Source: Ancylobacter sp. Lp-2
Lineage (GTDB): Bacteria; Pseudomonadota; Alphaproteobacteria; Rhizobiales; Xanthobacteraceae
Assembly: GCF_020523795.1 (NCBI RefSeq)
Contig: NZ_JAJALI010000005.1
Span: forward strand, 1-64,000
Reading direction: 5' to 3'
DNA length: 64,000 nucleotides
Shown here: positions 9,022-16,406 of the stretch, one piece after another
Numbering within the stretch: the first letter of the stretch is position 1
Layout: each line of letters opens with the position of its first letter
The notes under the pieces: model-generated
Databases searched by the model: none
What the model saw: only the letters and a program-made list of their open reading frames with translations
Told to the model about the DNA's origin: nothing
Made by a program: the position numbers and the translations under genes

Positions 9022-9795
9022 CTAGATTTCAATGAGGTCGAACGGGAAACCGGCTTCCTTCCCCTCCGCGTCGGGCACGAGGCGGCGGGGGTTGTCGAGG
9101 ACGCGGTACCGGCTGCCCATGACCAGCTCGAACGTTTTCCGGTAGTGATTGACCAGCAGATCCGCCGCCTGGTCGGCATCACGCGCGATGCATCGCTCCA
9201 TGATGTCGCGATGCGCCTTGACCAGGTTGCGCTGGACCGGGATCGACCCCTTCGCGGAAATCAACCGGCGCCGCGCGCGATAGCGCGAGGACTGCTCGTA
9301 CAGCTTGCGGCAGAAGCTCAGCAGCCATTCATTGTCGCAAGCCGCCAGCAGGCTGAAATGGAACTCCTCGTGGCAGGCCGACCATTCCGGGGTAAGCACG
9401 AACTTGCCCCCGGCGGCGGCCACCTTCGCGAGGCGATGAAAGGCCAGCACGACACCGTCCTCCCAGCGCTGATCGCCCTTGGCGATCGACAGCCGAAGCG
9501 CCGCCTCCTCCACCACCAGGCGGGCATCGGTGATCTTCAGGAACTCGGCCTCGTCGAGGTCGGCGACGAAGAAGCCCTTCTGCTCCCGCTTCACCGCCAG
9601 CCCGTCGGCGCATAGCCGGTTGAGCGCGTCGCGCAGCGGGCTGAGACCGACCGCGTATTTGGCGCTCAGCTCGGCCGGCAGGAGTTTCTGGCCCGGTGCC
9701 AGACGGCCATTGGTGATGTCGGCGTAAAGCAGCCCATAGGCCAGCTCCGCCAAGGAAGCGGGCTTCTTGTCGTCCATGCTTCCCCGAGCACTCAT
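9022..9795 (-). CDS. GntR-family transcriptional regulator, FCD (FadR) subfamily
   Basis: 257-residue regulator. A winged helix-turn-helix spans about residues 13-75 (LAELAYGLLYADITNGRLAPGQ through KREQKGFFVADL). The all-helical FCD ligand-binding domain (about 90-235) includes ACHEEFHFSL and a downstream HRDIMERCIARD segment that supply the usual metal-binding Asp/His set. It sits at the head of the minus-strand Ldh/ALDH/Tct group and opposite the LVIVD protein gene. It is probably a local repressor responding to the carboxylate. The ATG at 9795 has a weak AGGGTG site; an ATG at 9777 with GGGGAA is an alternative. Confidence 0.88.
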   Translation of the reverse strand: MSARGSMDDKKPASLAELAYGLLYADITNGRLAPGQKLLPAELSAKYAVGLSPLRDALNRLCADGLAVKREQKGFFVADLDEAEFLKITDARLVVEEAALRLSIAKGDQRWEDGVVLAFHRLAKVAAAGGKFVLTPEWSACHEEFHFSLLAACDNEWLLSFCRKLYEQSSRYRARRRLISAKGSIPVQRNLVKAHRDIMERCIARDADQAADLLVNHYRKTFELVMGSRYRVLDNPRRLVPDAEGKEAGFPFDLIEI

Positions 9796-10053
9796 CGTAA
9801 CACCCTGTTGCGGCTCGTTTTCATGAGATGCGAACGCAAATCGACGACAGCCCGGCATGCCCGGCCGCAGGCCGCCACGCGCCGATAACCCTCGTCATGC
9901 CCTCGCCGACCATCCGGCCCGTCCCGGCAGCTTCAAGAAGGGCACAGGCAGCGGCCATCGGTCAAGATAATTTATAAATCTCTTTTCCGATTCCAATTTT
10001 TTGTATATTCGTCGCGGCATCACACCTCCCTCTTTCACGTCCGGAGACTCAGA
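9796..10053. promoter_or_regulatory. Divergent promoter region with an AT-rich palindrome
   Basis: 258 bp separate the GntR gene from the divergent LVIVD gene. An AT-rich core at about 9966-10013 interrupts GC-rich flanks. It contains the perfect palindrome ATTTATAAAT at 9970-9979 and TTTTGTATATTCG around 10000. These are plausible operator and -10 elements for the neighbouring GntR regulator. This is inference from base composition and symmetry only. Confidence 0.45.
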
Positions 10054-11286
10054 ATGGAAGGCGCGCTTTCCAAGAATATGAAACTTCTTTCCCATGACGT
10101 GCTGAGGGGATTCGGCGGCATTGGCGAAGGCATGAGCATGCAGATCGCCGCCGATGGCCGGCGCATCATGTGGGTGGCGCATGAGGGGCCGCCGATGAAC
10201 TTCACCGGCGTGGACGTGAGCGATCCGCGCCGTCCCTCGGTGGTCGCGCAGACCAAGCTGCCGCACAACAACATGCGGTCGAATTCCCTCGAAGTCTGCG
10301 GCGATCTTCTCGCCGTCAGCTACCAAACCGCCAAGCACGGCATGAAGCCGGCCGGCGTCGAGCTGTTCGACATTTCGGTCCCGGAAAATCCGCGCTCGAT
10401 TTCCTTCTTCGACATGTCCGGACCGCATTCGCGCGGCGCCCACTGCCTGTGGTTCGTCGACGGCGAATTCATCCACTGCTCCGGCGCCGCCGCCGACTTC
10501 GTGCCGCGGCATCCGCGCGACGACCAGTTCTACATGATCATCGACGTGCGCGACCCGGCCAACCCCAAGGAGGCCGGACGCTGGTGGCTGCCCGGAACCC
10601 GCGAGGGAGACGATGCGCCGCCGCCGCCGCGCCTCAACCCGGTGCCGCTCGATGTCATTCGCGGCGGCGATGCGTTCCGCCTGCACAATGCCAACGTCTA
10701 TCCCGAGCGGCCGGACCGGGCCTATATCGGCTATATCGACGGTGGCGCCTTCATCCTCGACATCTCCGACAAGTCCGCCCCCAAGGTGGTAAGCGCCTGG
10801 AATCCGCACCCGCCTTATCCGGGCTTCACGCACACGGTGATGCCGCTGTTCGAGCGCGGCCTCATCGTCGTCACCGACGAATGCATCCAGGACGATGCCA
10901 AGGACTGGCCCAAGCTCACCTGGATGCTCGACGCGCGGCTGGAGACCAATCTGGTGCCGATCGCCACCTTCCCGATTCCGTCGGTGGAGGAATATGGCCA
11001 TAAGGGCGGGCGCTTCGGCTCGCACAACATCCACGAAAATCGCCCCGGCCCCTCCTTCCGCAGCGAAGAGGTGATCTTCGGCTGCTTCTTCAATGCCGGA
11101 TTGCGCGTCTACGACATCAAGGATCCCTATCGCCCGGAAACCATCGCCTATTTCGTGCCGCCGGGCCCGGAAAACTCCCGCGTGCCGACCGCCCAGATGA
11201 ACGACATCTATGTCGACGAGCGCGGGGTGATCTATGCCGGCGAGCGCTGGACCGGCGGTCTTTATTGCCTCGAAGCCAATATCTGA
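10054..11286 (+). CDS. LVIVD-repeat beta-propeller protein
   Basis: 410-residue protein without a signal peptide, built from propeller blades. Five blade signatures of the form [LIV]xD[IV]xDPxxP are visible: GVDVSDPRRPSVV, LFDISVPENPRSI, IIDVRDPANPKEA, ILDISDKSAPKVV and VYDIKDPYRPETI. His-rich loops (GPHSRGAHCLWF, SHNIHENRPG) line what would be the central face and could bind metal or an acidic ligand. The ATG at 10054 has GGAG eight bases upstream. LVIVD proteins are poorly characterised. Sitting opposite the GntR gene, it may share that regulator's control and take part in the same catabolism. Confidence 0.8.
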   Translation: MEGALSKNMKLLSHDVLRGFGGIGEGMSMQIAADGRRIMWVAHEGPPMNFTGVDVSDPRRPSVVAQTKLPHNNMRSNSLEVCGDLLAVSYQTAKHGMKPAGVELFDISVPENPRSISFFDMSGPHSRGAHCLWFVDGEFIHCSGAAADFVPRHPRDDQFYMIIDVRDPANPKEAGRWWLPGTREGDDAPPPPRLNPVPLDVIRGGDAFRLHNANVYPERPDRAYIGYIDGGAFILDISDKSAPKVVSAWNPHPPYPGFTHTVMPLFERGLIVVTDECIQDDAKDWPKLTWMLDARLETNLVPIATFPIPSVEEYGHKGGRFGSHNIHENRPGPSFRSEEVIFGCFFNAGLRVYDIKDPYRPETIAYFVPPGPENSRVPTAQMNDIYVDERGVIYAGERWTGGLYCLEANI

Positions 11287-11310
11287 TCTCCGCCGGCAAA
11301 GGATGCGTCC

Positions 11311-12075
11311 TTGAACGTGCACCGTACCCGACCTTGCGCGGCCATCGTCTTCGGCGCGATCCGCGATCCCGCCGTTGCGGCACGGCACACGCTTGCCGAT
11401 CTCAGGCAGTCGGGCCTCGGGCTGGGACAGGGAGCGGCACTGGTGAGCGCGGGGTCCCCCGCGCTCCGGCTTAATTCGCGGGGCTGGTTCGCCTTGCGTC
11501 CGCAGGAAGCCGCAGAGCTTGGCGCCCATGCCGACCGCGTCGGGTTCTGCGCAGCCCGCCTGCGGACCTCCGTGCCGCTCTTTGCCGGGGCGCTGCGGCC
11601 GTTCCTCGAAAACTACATCGCCTTCCTGCAGCAGCGGATCCAGCTCGACCGCGACGCGCTGGAAGCCAAACTCGAAGCGGTCGGCTTACCCGTCGCGGGT
11701 GGAATGCTCGATTATCGCGACTGGATCTATTCGGGCTTCCTGCCGCTTCCCAACGCCCATGTTCTGCTGGCGGAAGCGGATGCCGATGCGGAGCCGGCCT
11801 TCGCCCACATCGACTGTGCCTTCTGGACCGGGCAAACCCTCGTCGCGGTGCTGTTCGACAGCCACAATATGCCGCTTCCGAGCGAACGGCGGGCCCTTGA
11901 ACGGTTGGAGGCCGAATTCCCAGACGTCGAGATCGTTCGTATTCCGGCAACCCGGCGCGGCGAACCGGCCGCCCTTACCGGCCGGCTCGGAGAACTGCTC
12001 GCCGGCTTCGCCGCGGACGTCACACTGCCCTATGGCCTGTTCCGCGCGGATGCGGCCTTCGCCGCCGGCCTCTAG
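11311..12075 (+). CDS. Conserved-looking protein of unknown function
   Basis: 254 residues, soluble, no signal peptide or membrane segment. I do not recognise the family. The start is a TTG at 11311 preceded by AAAGGATG at good spacing; the nearby ATG at 11303 is out of frame. The second half has a mixed alpha/beta look: a WIYSGFLPLPNAHVLL stretch, then HIDCAFWTGQTLVAVLFD, then an ERLEAEFPDVEIVRIP helix-strand unit. It follows the LVIVD gene by 24 bp, so the two are probably co-transcribed and work together. A strong hairpin follows the stop. Confidence 0.65.
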   Translation: MNVHRTRPCAAIVFGAIRDPAVAARHTLADLRQSGLGLGQGAALVSAGSPALRLNSRGWFALRPQEAAELGAHADRVGFCAARLRTSVPLFAGALRPFLENYIAFLQQRIQLDRDALEAKLEAVGLPVAGGMLDYRDWIYSGFLPLPNAHVLLAEADADAEPAFAHIDCAFWTGQTLVAVLFDSHNMPLPSERRALERLEAEFPDVEIVRIPATRRGEPAALTGRLGELLAGFAADVTLPYGLFRADAAFAAGL

Positions 12076-12115
12076 CGTTCCGACCACCGGAATCACGCAA
12101 CCCCGCCCCCCCGCA

Positions 12116-12141
12116 GATGCCGCGCAGGGATGCGCGGCATC
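12116..12141. terminator. Bidirectional hairpin terminator
   Basis: A perfect 11-bp stem (GATGCCGCGCA pairing with TGCGCGGCATC) with a GGGA loop lies between two convergent genes and overlaps the stop codon of the minus-strand gene. No T-tract follows on either strand, so it may act as an RNA end stabiliser as well as a terminator. Confidence 0.65.
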
Positions 12142-13135
12142 ACTCCCCGTCCCGCAATCCGTGCGTCGAGGGATGAAACAGTGTTTCGGGAGCGATCTCG
12201 GTGGCGGTCAGCCCATCTGCGGCCGCATAGCGCAGCATGGCGGCGAGTTCCCGCCGGCTCTCCTCCAGACCATAGGCCCACAGGCTTTTGCCCAGTATCG
12301 CCCGGGTCTCGGCGACATTCTCGGCGATCCAGGCCAAGCTGACCCGCGGAACGTTCATCTGTTCCAACTCGCTCAGGGCATGCCGCTTGGCCTTGGCAAA
12401 GGCGCGGAACACCTCGACCGGGAGCCACGGATTCTCATCGACCAAACGGCGGCGCAGCACCAGCCCGTGCATGATCGGGAACAGGCCGGATGCCTTGAAA
12501 TACGCGATCTCGGCGGTGCGATAATCGGAAAACAACCGCGCCACCTGCGGATGTCCGGATGTGAAGCAGGAAGGGGGACGGGTCGCGATCACAGCATCAA
12601 GCGATCCCTCCGCCAGGCCGGCGTTCAGCGTCTCGCCCTTCGCGAGAGGTTCGAGCCGGATCTCCGGCGGGAGGCTGAGTGCCAGGCGTTCGCCGCCCCC
12701 CGGGGCTTCGAGCCCGCCGGTGCGCCATTGGACATCCTGCGTGCGCACACCGTGCTGGTCGCCGAGCATCCCACGCACCCACAGCCCGACCGTCTGCTGA
12801 AACTGCTCGATGCCGATCGTGCGTCCGGCAAGGTCCTCGGGGCGAGCGATGCCGCGATCCGTGCGGATGTAGAGCGAAGCGTGACGGAAGGCGCGCGACA
12901 GGAACACCGGGATGCCGACATAGTCGGTGACACCGCGCGCGCATTGCACAATGTGGCTCGACATCGACATCTCCGCGATGTCGAAGGCCCGTTCGCTCAA
13001 GGTACGACGGAAGATGTCCTGCGTCTGGCCCGGCAAGGGGATGATCTCGCAGCCCTCTATGGCAATGCGGCCGTCCAGCAACGGCGCGCTGCGATCCGTG
13101 TGGGTGCAGGCCAGCGACAGTCTGAGTTTGGTCAT
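12140..13135 (-). CDS. 4,5-dihydroxyphthalate decarboxylase-like / NMT1-THI5 fold protein
   Basis: 331-residue protein of the periplasmic-binding-like fold, lacking any signal peptide. It opens KLRLSLACTHTDRSAPLLDGR, then FDIAEMSMSSHIVQCARG, VGIPVFLSRAFRHASLYI and ARPEDLAGRTIGIEQFQQT. This order matches proteins annotated as 4,5-dihydroxyphthalate decarboxylase (Pht5-like). Because it is cytoplasmic it is more likely an enzyme than a transport receptor. The ATG at 13135 lacks a strong ribosome site; the frame extends to 13225 without a better one. It stands alone on the minus strand, opposite the GntR gene at 13289. No other phthalate gene is present, so the substrate is open. Confidence 0.75.
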   Translation of the reverse strand: MTKLRLSLACTHTDRSAPLLDGRIAIEGCEIIPLPGQTQDIFRRTLSERAFDIAEMSMSSHIVQCARGVTDYVGIPVFLSRAFRHASLYIRTDRGIARPEDLAGRTIGIEQFQQTVGLWVRGMLGDQHGVRTQDVQWRTGGLEAPGGGERLALSLPPEIRLEPLAKGETLNAGLAEGSLDAVIATRPPSCFTSGHPQVARLFSDYRTAEIAYFKASGLFPIMHGLVLRRRLVDENPWLPVEVFRAFAKAKRHALSELEQMNVPRVSLAWIAENVAETRAILGKSLWAYGLEESRRELAAMLRYAAADGLTATEIAPETLFHPSTHGLRDGE

Positions 13136-13266
13136 GTGCGTGTCATCATCGCGCGGCGCGCTGCTTGAGTGATCCGGCCTTGCCGATGGCGGTACGCGGA
13201 ACCCTCCACGTGCGCCTGCCGTCAACTTGGCCGGAAACCGCCTCCCGGGTGAAGGGCAAAGTTAGG

Positions 13267-13282
13267 CCAATTCTGCTATTGG
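13267..13282. promoter_or_regulatory. 16-bp operator-like dyad, copy 1
   Basis: CCAATTCTGCTATTGG is an inverted repeat six bases before the start codon of the GntR gene. A second site at 15374-15389 matches it at 14 of 16 positions. Its position would let the regulator block its own transcription or initiation. Binding by the 13289 regulator is inferred. Confidence 0.6.
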
Positions 13283-13288
13283 TTTTCG

Positions 13289-13996
13289 ATGTCCTCCTCG
13301 ACCTCCCCGCCCCTCGATCACAACGACACGCTGCTTCGCCTGCGCCACTATCTCGGCGAACAGCAACTGGGCCTGAATGATCGCCTGCCGCCGGAGCGGG
13401 AGCTGTGCGTGCGGCTTCACGTCAGCCGCGCCGAGCTTCGCAAGGCCATGGCGGTGCTGGAATCGGAAGGACAGGTCTGGCGGCATGTGGGGCGTGGTAC
13501 GTTCATCGGCGCCCGGCCGGTGCTGAATCTCGACGATGTGCGGTTTCTCAGCAGCATCACCAGTCCGATGCAAATCCTGGAGGCGCGGTTCGCCATCGAG
13601 CCGGAGCTCGCGCGGCTGGCGGCGCTTCACGGCGTCAGCTCCGACGTCAACGAATTGCGGCTGTGCAATCGGCGCTGCCGGGAGGCCCGGAGTTGGCGGG
13701 TCTTCGAATCATGGGACAACCGCCTCCATTATGCCGTCGCCGCCGCGAGCAAGAACAAGCTGCTGATGACGCTGTTCGAGACGCTCAATGCCGTGCGCCG
13801 CTCGCTGGTGTGGAAGACGCTCCGCGTCGACACCGTGCCGCCCGGCGACCATGTCAGCTTCGCCGAGCACGATGCCTTGTGCGAGGCGATCATCCGGCAC
13901 GATGCCGCGGAGGCGGAACGGTTCATGCGGGCTCATCTCGCCTCGGTCCGCTCGCGGCTGCTGCCAGGCAAGGCCGGGGACCGGCAGCCCGGCTAG
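13289..13996 (+). CDS. GntR-family regulator, FCD subfamily
   Basis: 235-residue regulator. The winged helix (about residues 15-75) contains NDRLPPERELCVRLHVSRAE and HVGRGTFIGARP, and a FadR-like FCD domain follows (ILEARFAIEPELARLAA onward, to HVSFAEHDALCEAIIRHDAAEAERFMRAHL). The ATG at 13289 has no Shine-Dalgarno sequence and follows an operator-like dyad by six bases, which suggests a leaderless or very short-leader mRNA. It is convergent with the GlcG-like gene, 10 bp away. The shared dyad upstream of the isomerase and FAH genes makes those its probable targets. Confidence 0.85.
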   Translation: MSSSTSPPLDHNDTLLRLRHYLGEQQLGLNDRLPPERELCVRLHVSRAELRKAMAVLESEGQVWRHVGRGTFIGARPVLNLDDVRFLSSITSPMQILEARFAIEPELARLAALHGVSSDVNELRLCNRRCREARSWRVFESWDNRLHYAVAAASKNKLLMTLFETLNAVRRSLVWKTLRVDTVPPGDHVSFAEHDALCEAIIRHDAAEAERFMRAHLASVRSRLLPGKAGDRQPG

Positions 13997-14006
13997 CCTC
14001 CTGCGG

Positions 14007-14441
14007 TCAGGCTCCCGGATCCGCGCTCAATCCCGCCAGTTCGATGCCATGGATGGCCGCCGCCTCGTCGTTGTCGCCGGTGTCCCCGGAAATGCCGACG
14101 GCACCGACCACCCGCCCCTGCGCATCGCGCACGAGAACGCCGCCCGGCACGGGCACCATGCGCCCCTGCGCGACCGCGGAAACGGCGGTGAAGAACATCG
14201 GCGCCTTGGCGGCGCGGCCGGCAAGCGTACGCGAGCCGAAGCCGAAACCGAGCGCGCCATAGGCTTTCGCAAAAGCGATGTCGTAGCGCAGGATGCCGCT
14301 GCCATCCTCGCGCTTGGCGACGACGAGATGGCCGCCGGCGTCGAGAACCACGATGGTGAGGGGTTCGAAGGCACGCGCGCGGGCCTCGGTGAGCGCGGCG
14401 GCGACGATGGCGTCGGCCTGGGCCAAGGTAATGTCGGACAT
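14007..14441 (-). CDS. GlcG/HbpS-type (DUF336) protein
   Basis: 144-residue small protein of the GlcG/HbpS family. Features are ITLAQADAIVAAALTEARAR at the N-terminus, VVLDAGGHLVVAKREDGS in the core strand, and the glycine-rich end GAVGISGDTGDNDEAAAIHGI. Relatives bind heme or corrinoid-like ligands or accompany glycolate and propanediol metabolism. AAGGAG precedes the ATG at 14441 by seven bases. It lies 11 bp downstream of the isomerase-like gene and is probably in its operon. Its molecular role here is unknown. Confidence 0.85.
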   Translation of the reverse strand: MSDITLAQADAIVAAALTEARARAFEPLTIVVLDAGGHLVVAKREDGSGILRYDIAFAKAYGALGFGFGSRTLAGRAAKAPMFFTAVSAVAQGRMVPVPGGVLVRDAQGRVVGAVGISGDTGDNDEAAAIHGIELAGLSADPGA

Positions 14442-14452
14442 GGAGAAGCTCC

Positions 14453-15301
14453 TTAAGCGGATCGATCAAGCGAGGAAGCGGGCAATCGGGCGAGAAGCGC
14501 CCGCGTCTTGAGCAAGCCCTCCTCGGCCACATCCCGCGCCGGCCGGTTCCACTGGGCCGGGTTCGGCGCCTCATAGGAAAGGTAGCCCTGATAGCCGGTT
14601 GCCCGCAGCAGGCCGAACATCTCGTCCCAGTCGATGACGCCGTCGCCGGGCGGCAGCCGGTCGATGGGCCGGCGCACGCCGGTGTCCGGCACCGGCGGAG
14701 CATCGCTGTACTGGAAGACAAGGATCTCTTCTCCCCGCACCCCCAGGAGGCTGCGCGCGCCCCCGCGGCCACGATGCAGATGGTAGGCGTCGAGGAGCAG
14801 GCCACAATGTGCGTGACCTGAGCCGTCGATGATCTCACGCAGAACGGGGATGTTGTTGACCAGCGGATGCTGCGAGTTGAACTCGAGCGCCAGACGCAGC
14901 CCGTATTCGCCGACGATATCGCCGGCAATGCGGGTCGCCGCGATGGCCTGTGCCACGGTGCCCGACGGTATGCCCGGCGCGCTCATGATCAAGCCGCAGC
15001 CGAGCGCGACGGCGATCTCACAGCTCTCGCGCAGCACGGCGAACATCCGACGCTGCTCCTCGCCCTCGGCGAAGAACCAGCCATATTCGGTGCCGAGAAT
15101 GCCGAGAGAAATGCCCGCGGCAGCGATCATGTCGATGGCCGCCGGCCGGCTCACTCCGGCTTCGAAACATCGCTCGAAGTCGAGCCTGCGCAGCTCGACG
15201 GCATCATAACCGGCAGCACATGCCGCCTGAAGCGTGTCCTTCAGGGGGGTCGTGTCGGTGGTCCAGCTGTGCAGCGCCAGTCGAAAGCGGTCGCTCATCA
15301 T
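14453..15301 (-). CDS. Sugar-phosphate isomerase/epimerase-like TIM barrel (AP endonuclease 2 fold)
   Basis: 282-residue xylose-isomerase-like TIM barrel. Visible barrel elements are ALHSWTTDTTPLKDTLQAACAAGYDAVELRR, LALEFNSQHPLVNNI, HCGLLLDAYHLHRG, VFQYSDAP and GDGVIDWDEMF. The Glu, Asp, His and Asp/Glu residues in these strands form the usual divalent-metal site. The tandem ATG pair at 15301/15298 is preceded by GGGGAAGG. Family members include IolE/IolI-like dehydratases and hydroxypyruvate isomerases. It heads a two-gene operon with the GlcG-like gene and is divergent from the FAH-fold hydrolase across an operator-like dyad. Confidence 0.83.
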   Translation of the reverse strand: MMSDRFRLALHSWTTDTTPLKDTLQAACAAGYDAVELRRLDFERCFEAGVSRPAAIDMIAAAGISLGILGTEYGWFFAEGEEQRRMFAVLRESCEIAVALGCGLIMSAPGIPSGTVAQAIAATRIAGDIVGEYGLRLALEFNSQHPLVNNIPVLREIIDGSGHAHCGLLLDAYHLHRGRGGARSLLGVRGEEILVFQYSDAPPVPDTGVRRPIDRLPPGDGVIDWDEMFGLLRATGYQGYLSYEAPNPAQWNRPARDVAEEGLLKTRALLARLPASSLDRSA

Positions 15302-15373
15302 CCTTCCCCGATCCGATGGAACCGGCGGAATGATAGCGCCACGGAGCGCGCCCGAACGTCGATCCGGGATAAA

Positions 15374-15389
15374 CCAATTCGGCAATTGG
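15374..15389. promoter_or_regulatory. 16-bp operator-like dyad, copy 2
   Basis: CCAATTCGGCAATTGG is a perfect 6-bp inverted repeat with a 4-base spacer. It lies midway in the divergent promoter region, 73 bp before the isomerase gene and 95 bp before the FAH gene. It matches the dyad before the GntR gene at 13267-13282 at 14 of 16 positions. Confidence 0.65.
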
Positions 15390-15483
15390 GTGCTCACACC
15401 GGACCGATGCGGTGTTCGATGCGGTGTATGATCAGGCCAGACAGGGCAACATCGACACCAGCATCGACATCGGGGAACACACC

Positions 15484-16347
15484 ATGCATCTGGCGAGCTT
15501 CAGCCATGGCGGCACGTCCGGCGTCGGCATTGTCGAGGGCGGCGAGCTCCTCGCCCTGCGCGACCTGCTGCCCGGGGCGCCGGACGACATGATCACGGTC
15601 ATCCGGCAATGGCCGACGCTCGGAAGCGAACTCGCGACCGTCCTTCGCGACGGCCACGCCGCCCCGCGCCGCGCCCTCTCCGAGGTGGAACTGCTGCCGC
15701 CGGTGCCGCGCCCGGGAAAGATCCTGTGCATCGGCCTGAACTACGCGCTCCATGCGCGCGAGGGCGGCAACCCGATCCCCGACTACCCGGCCTTCTTCAT
15801 CCGGGTGCACTCGTCGCTGGTGGCGCCCGACGCACCCATCCGGCGACCGCGCGTGTCGGAAAAACTCGACTACGAATGCGAACTCGTCATCGTCATCGGC
15901 CGCGAGGCCCATGATGTGCCGGAGGCGGAAGCCCTCGACTACGTGTTCGGCTACACCCTCATGAACGACGTCTCGGTGCGCGACTATCAGCGCAAGTCGA
16001 CCCAGTGGACCGCCGGCAAGAATTTCGATGCGACGGGACCGCTCGGGCCGGTGATCGCCACGGCCGACGGCCTGCCGGCGGGCGCGCATGGCCTCGGCAT
16101 CCGCACCCGCCTCAATGGCCGGGTCATGCAGGACAGCGACACCTCCGACATGATCTTCAGTGTCGCGCGGATCGTCTCGCTACTCTCGGAGGTCATGACT
16201 CTCGAACCGGGCGACGTGATCGCCACGGGCACGCCCTCCGGCGTCGGCTATGCCCGCCAACCGCCGGTGTGGCTCAAGCCGGGAGACGTGATCGAGGTCG
16301 AAGTGGACGGCATCGGCACGTTGCGCAATTCCGTCGTGGATGCGTGA
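15484..16347 (+). CDS. Fumarylacetoacetate hydrolase-family protein
   Basis: 287-residue FAH-fold enzyme. The catalytic domain shows KILCIGLNYALHAREGG, then PAFFIRVHSSLVAPD, YECELVIVIGR (metal-ligand Glu pair), and FGYTLMNDVSVRDYQ. The tail is the signature DVIATGTPSGVGYARQPPVW. Such proteins hydrolyse or decarboxylate beta-diketo or oxo-acids, or hydrate dienoates, using Mg/Mn. The ATG at 15484 has GGGGA eight bases upstream; an upstream in-frame ATG at 15412 would cross the promoter and is not used. Divergent to the TIM-barrel gene, it probably acts in the same short pathway. Confidence 0.88.
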   Translation: MHLASFSHGGTSGVGIVEGGELLALRDLLPGAPDDMITVIRQWPTLGSELATVLRDGHAAPRRALSEVELLPPVPRPGKILCIGLNYALHAREGGNPIPDYPAFFIRVHSSLVAPDAPIRRPRVSEKLDYECELVIVIGREAHDVPEAEALDYVFGYTLMNDVSVRDYQRKSTQWTAGKNFDATGPLGPVIATADGLPAGAHGLGIRTRLNGRVMQDSDTSDMIFSVARIVSLLSEVMTLEPGDVIATGTPSGVGYARQPPVWLKPGDVIEVEVDGIGTLRNSVVDA

Positions 16348-16354
16348 GCCCCCC

Positions 16355-16384
16355 GCTGCGGTCGTGACACCGGGCCGCCGCAGC
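16355..16384. terminator. Weak hairpin between convergent genes
   Basis: GCTGCGG at 16355-16361 pairs with CCGCAGC at 16378-16384 around a 16-base loop, in the short gap between the FAH gene and the end of the ABC transporter operon. There is no T-tract, so the terminator role is only suggested. Confidence 0.3.
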
Positions 16385-16406
16385 CGAAGACGCACGGTCG
16401 GCCTCG

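Noticed and set aside
7582..9615. A 677-codon plus-strand frame opposite the aldehyde dehydrogenase and GntR genes
   Set aside because: Arg/His/Gln-rich shadow; the minus strand has the full ALDH active site.
12140..13135. ABC transporter solute-binding protein
   Set aside because: The fold is similar, but there is no signal peptide and no adjacent permease or ATPase; the sequence order fits the dihydroxyphthalate-decarboxylase-like family better.
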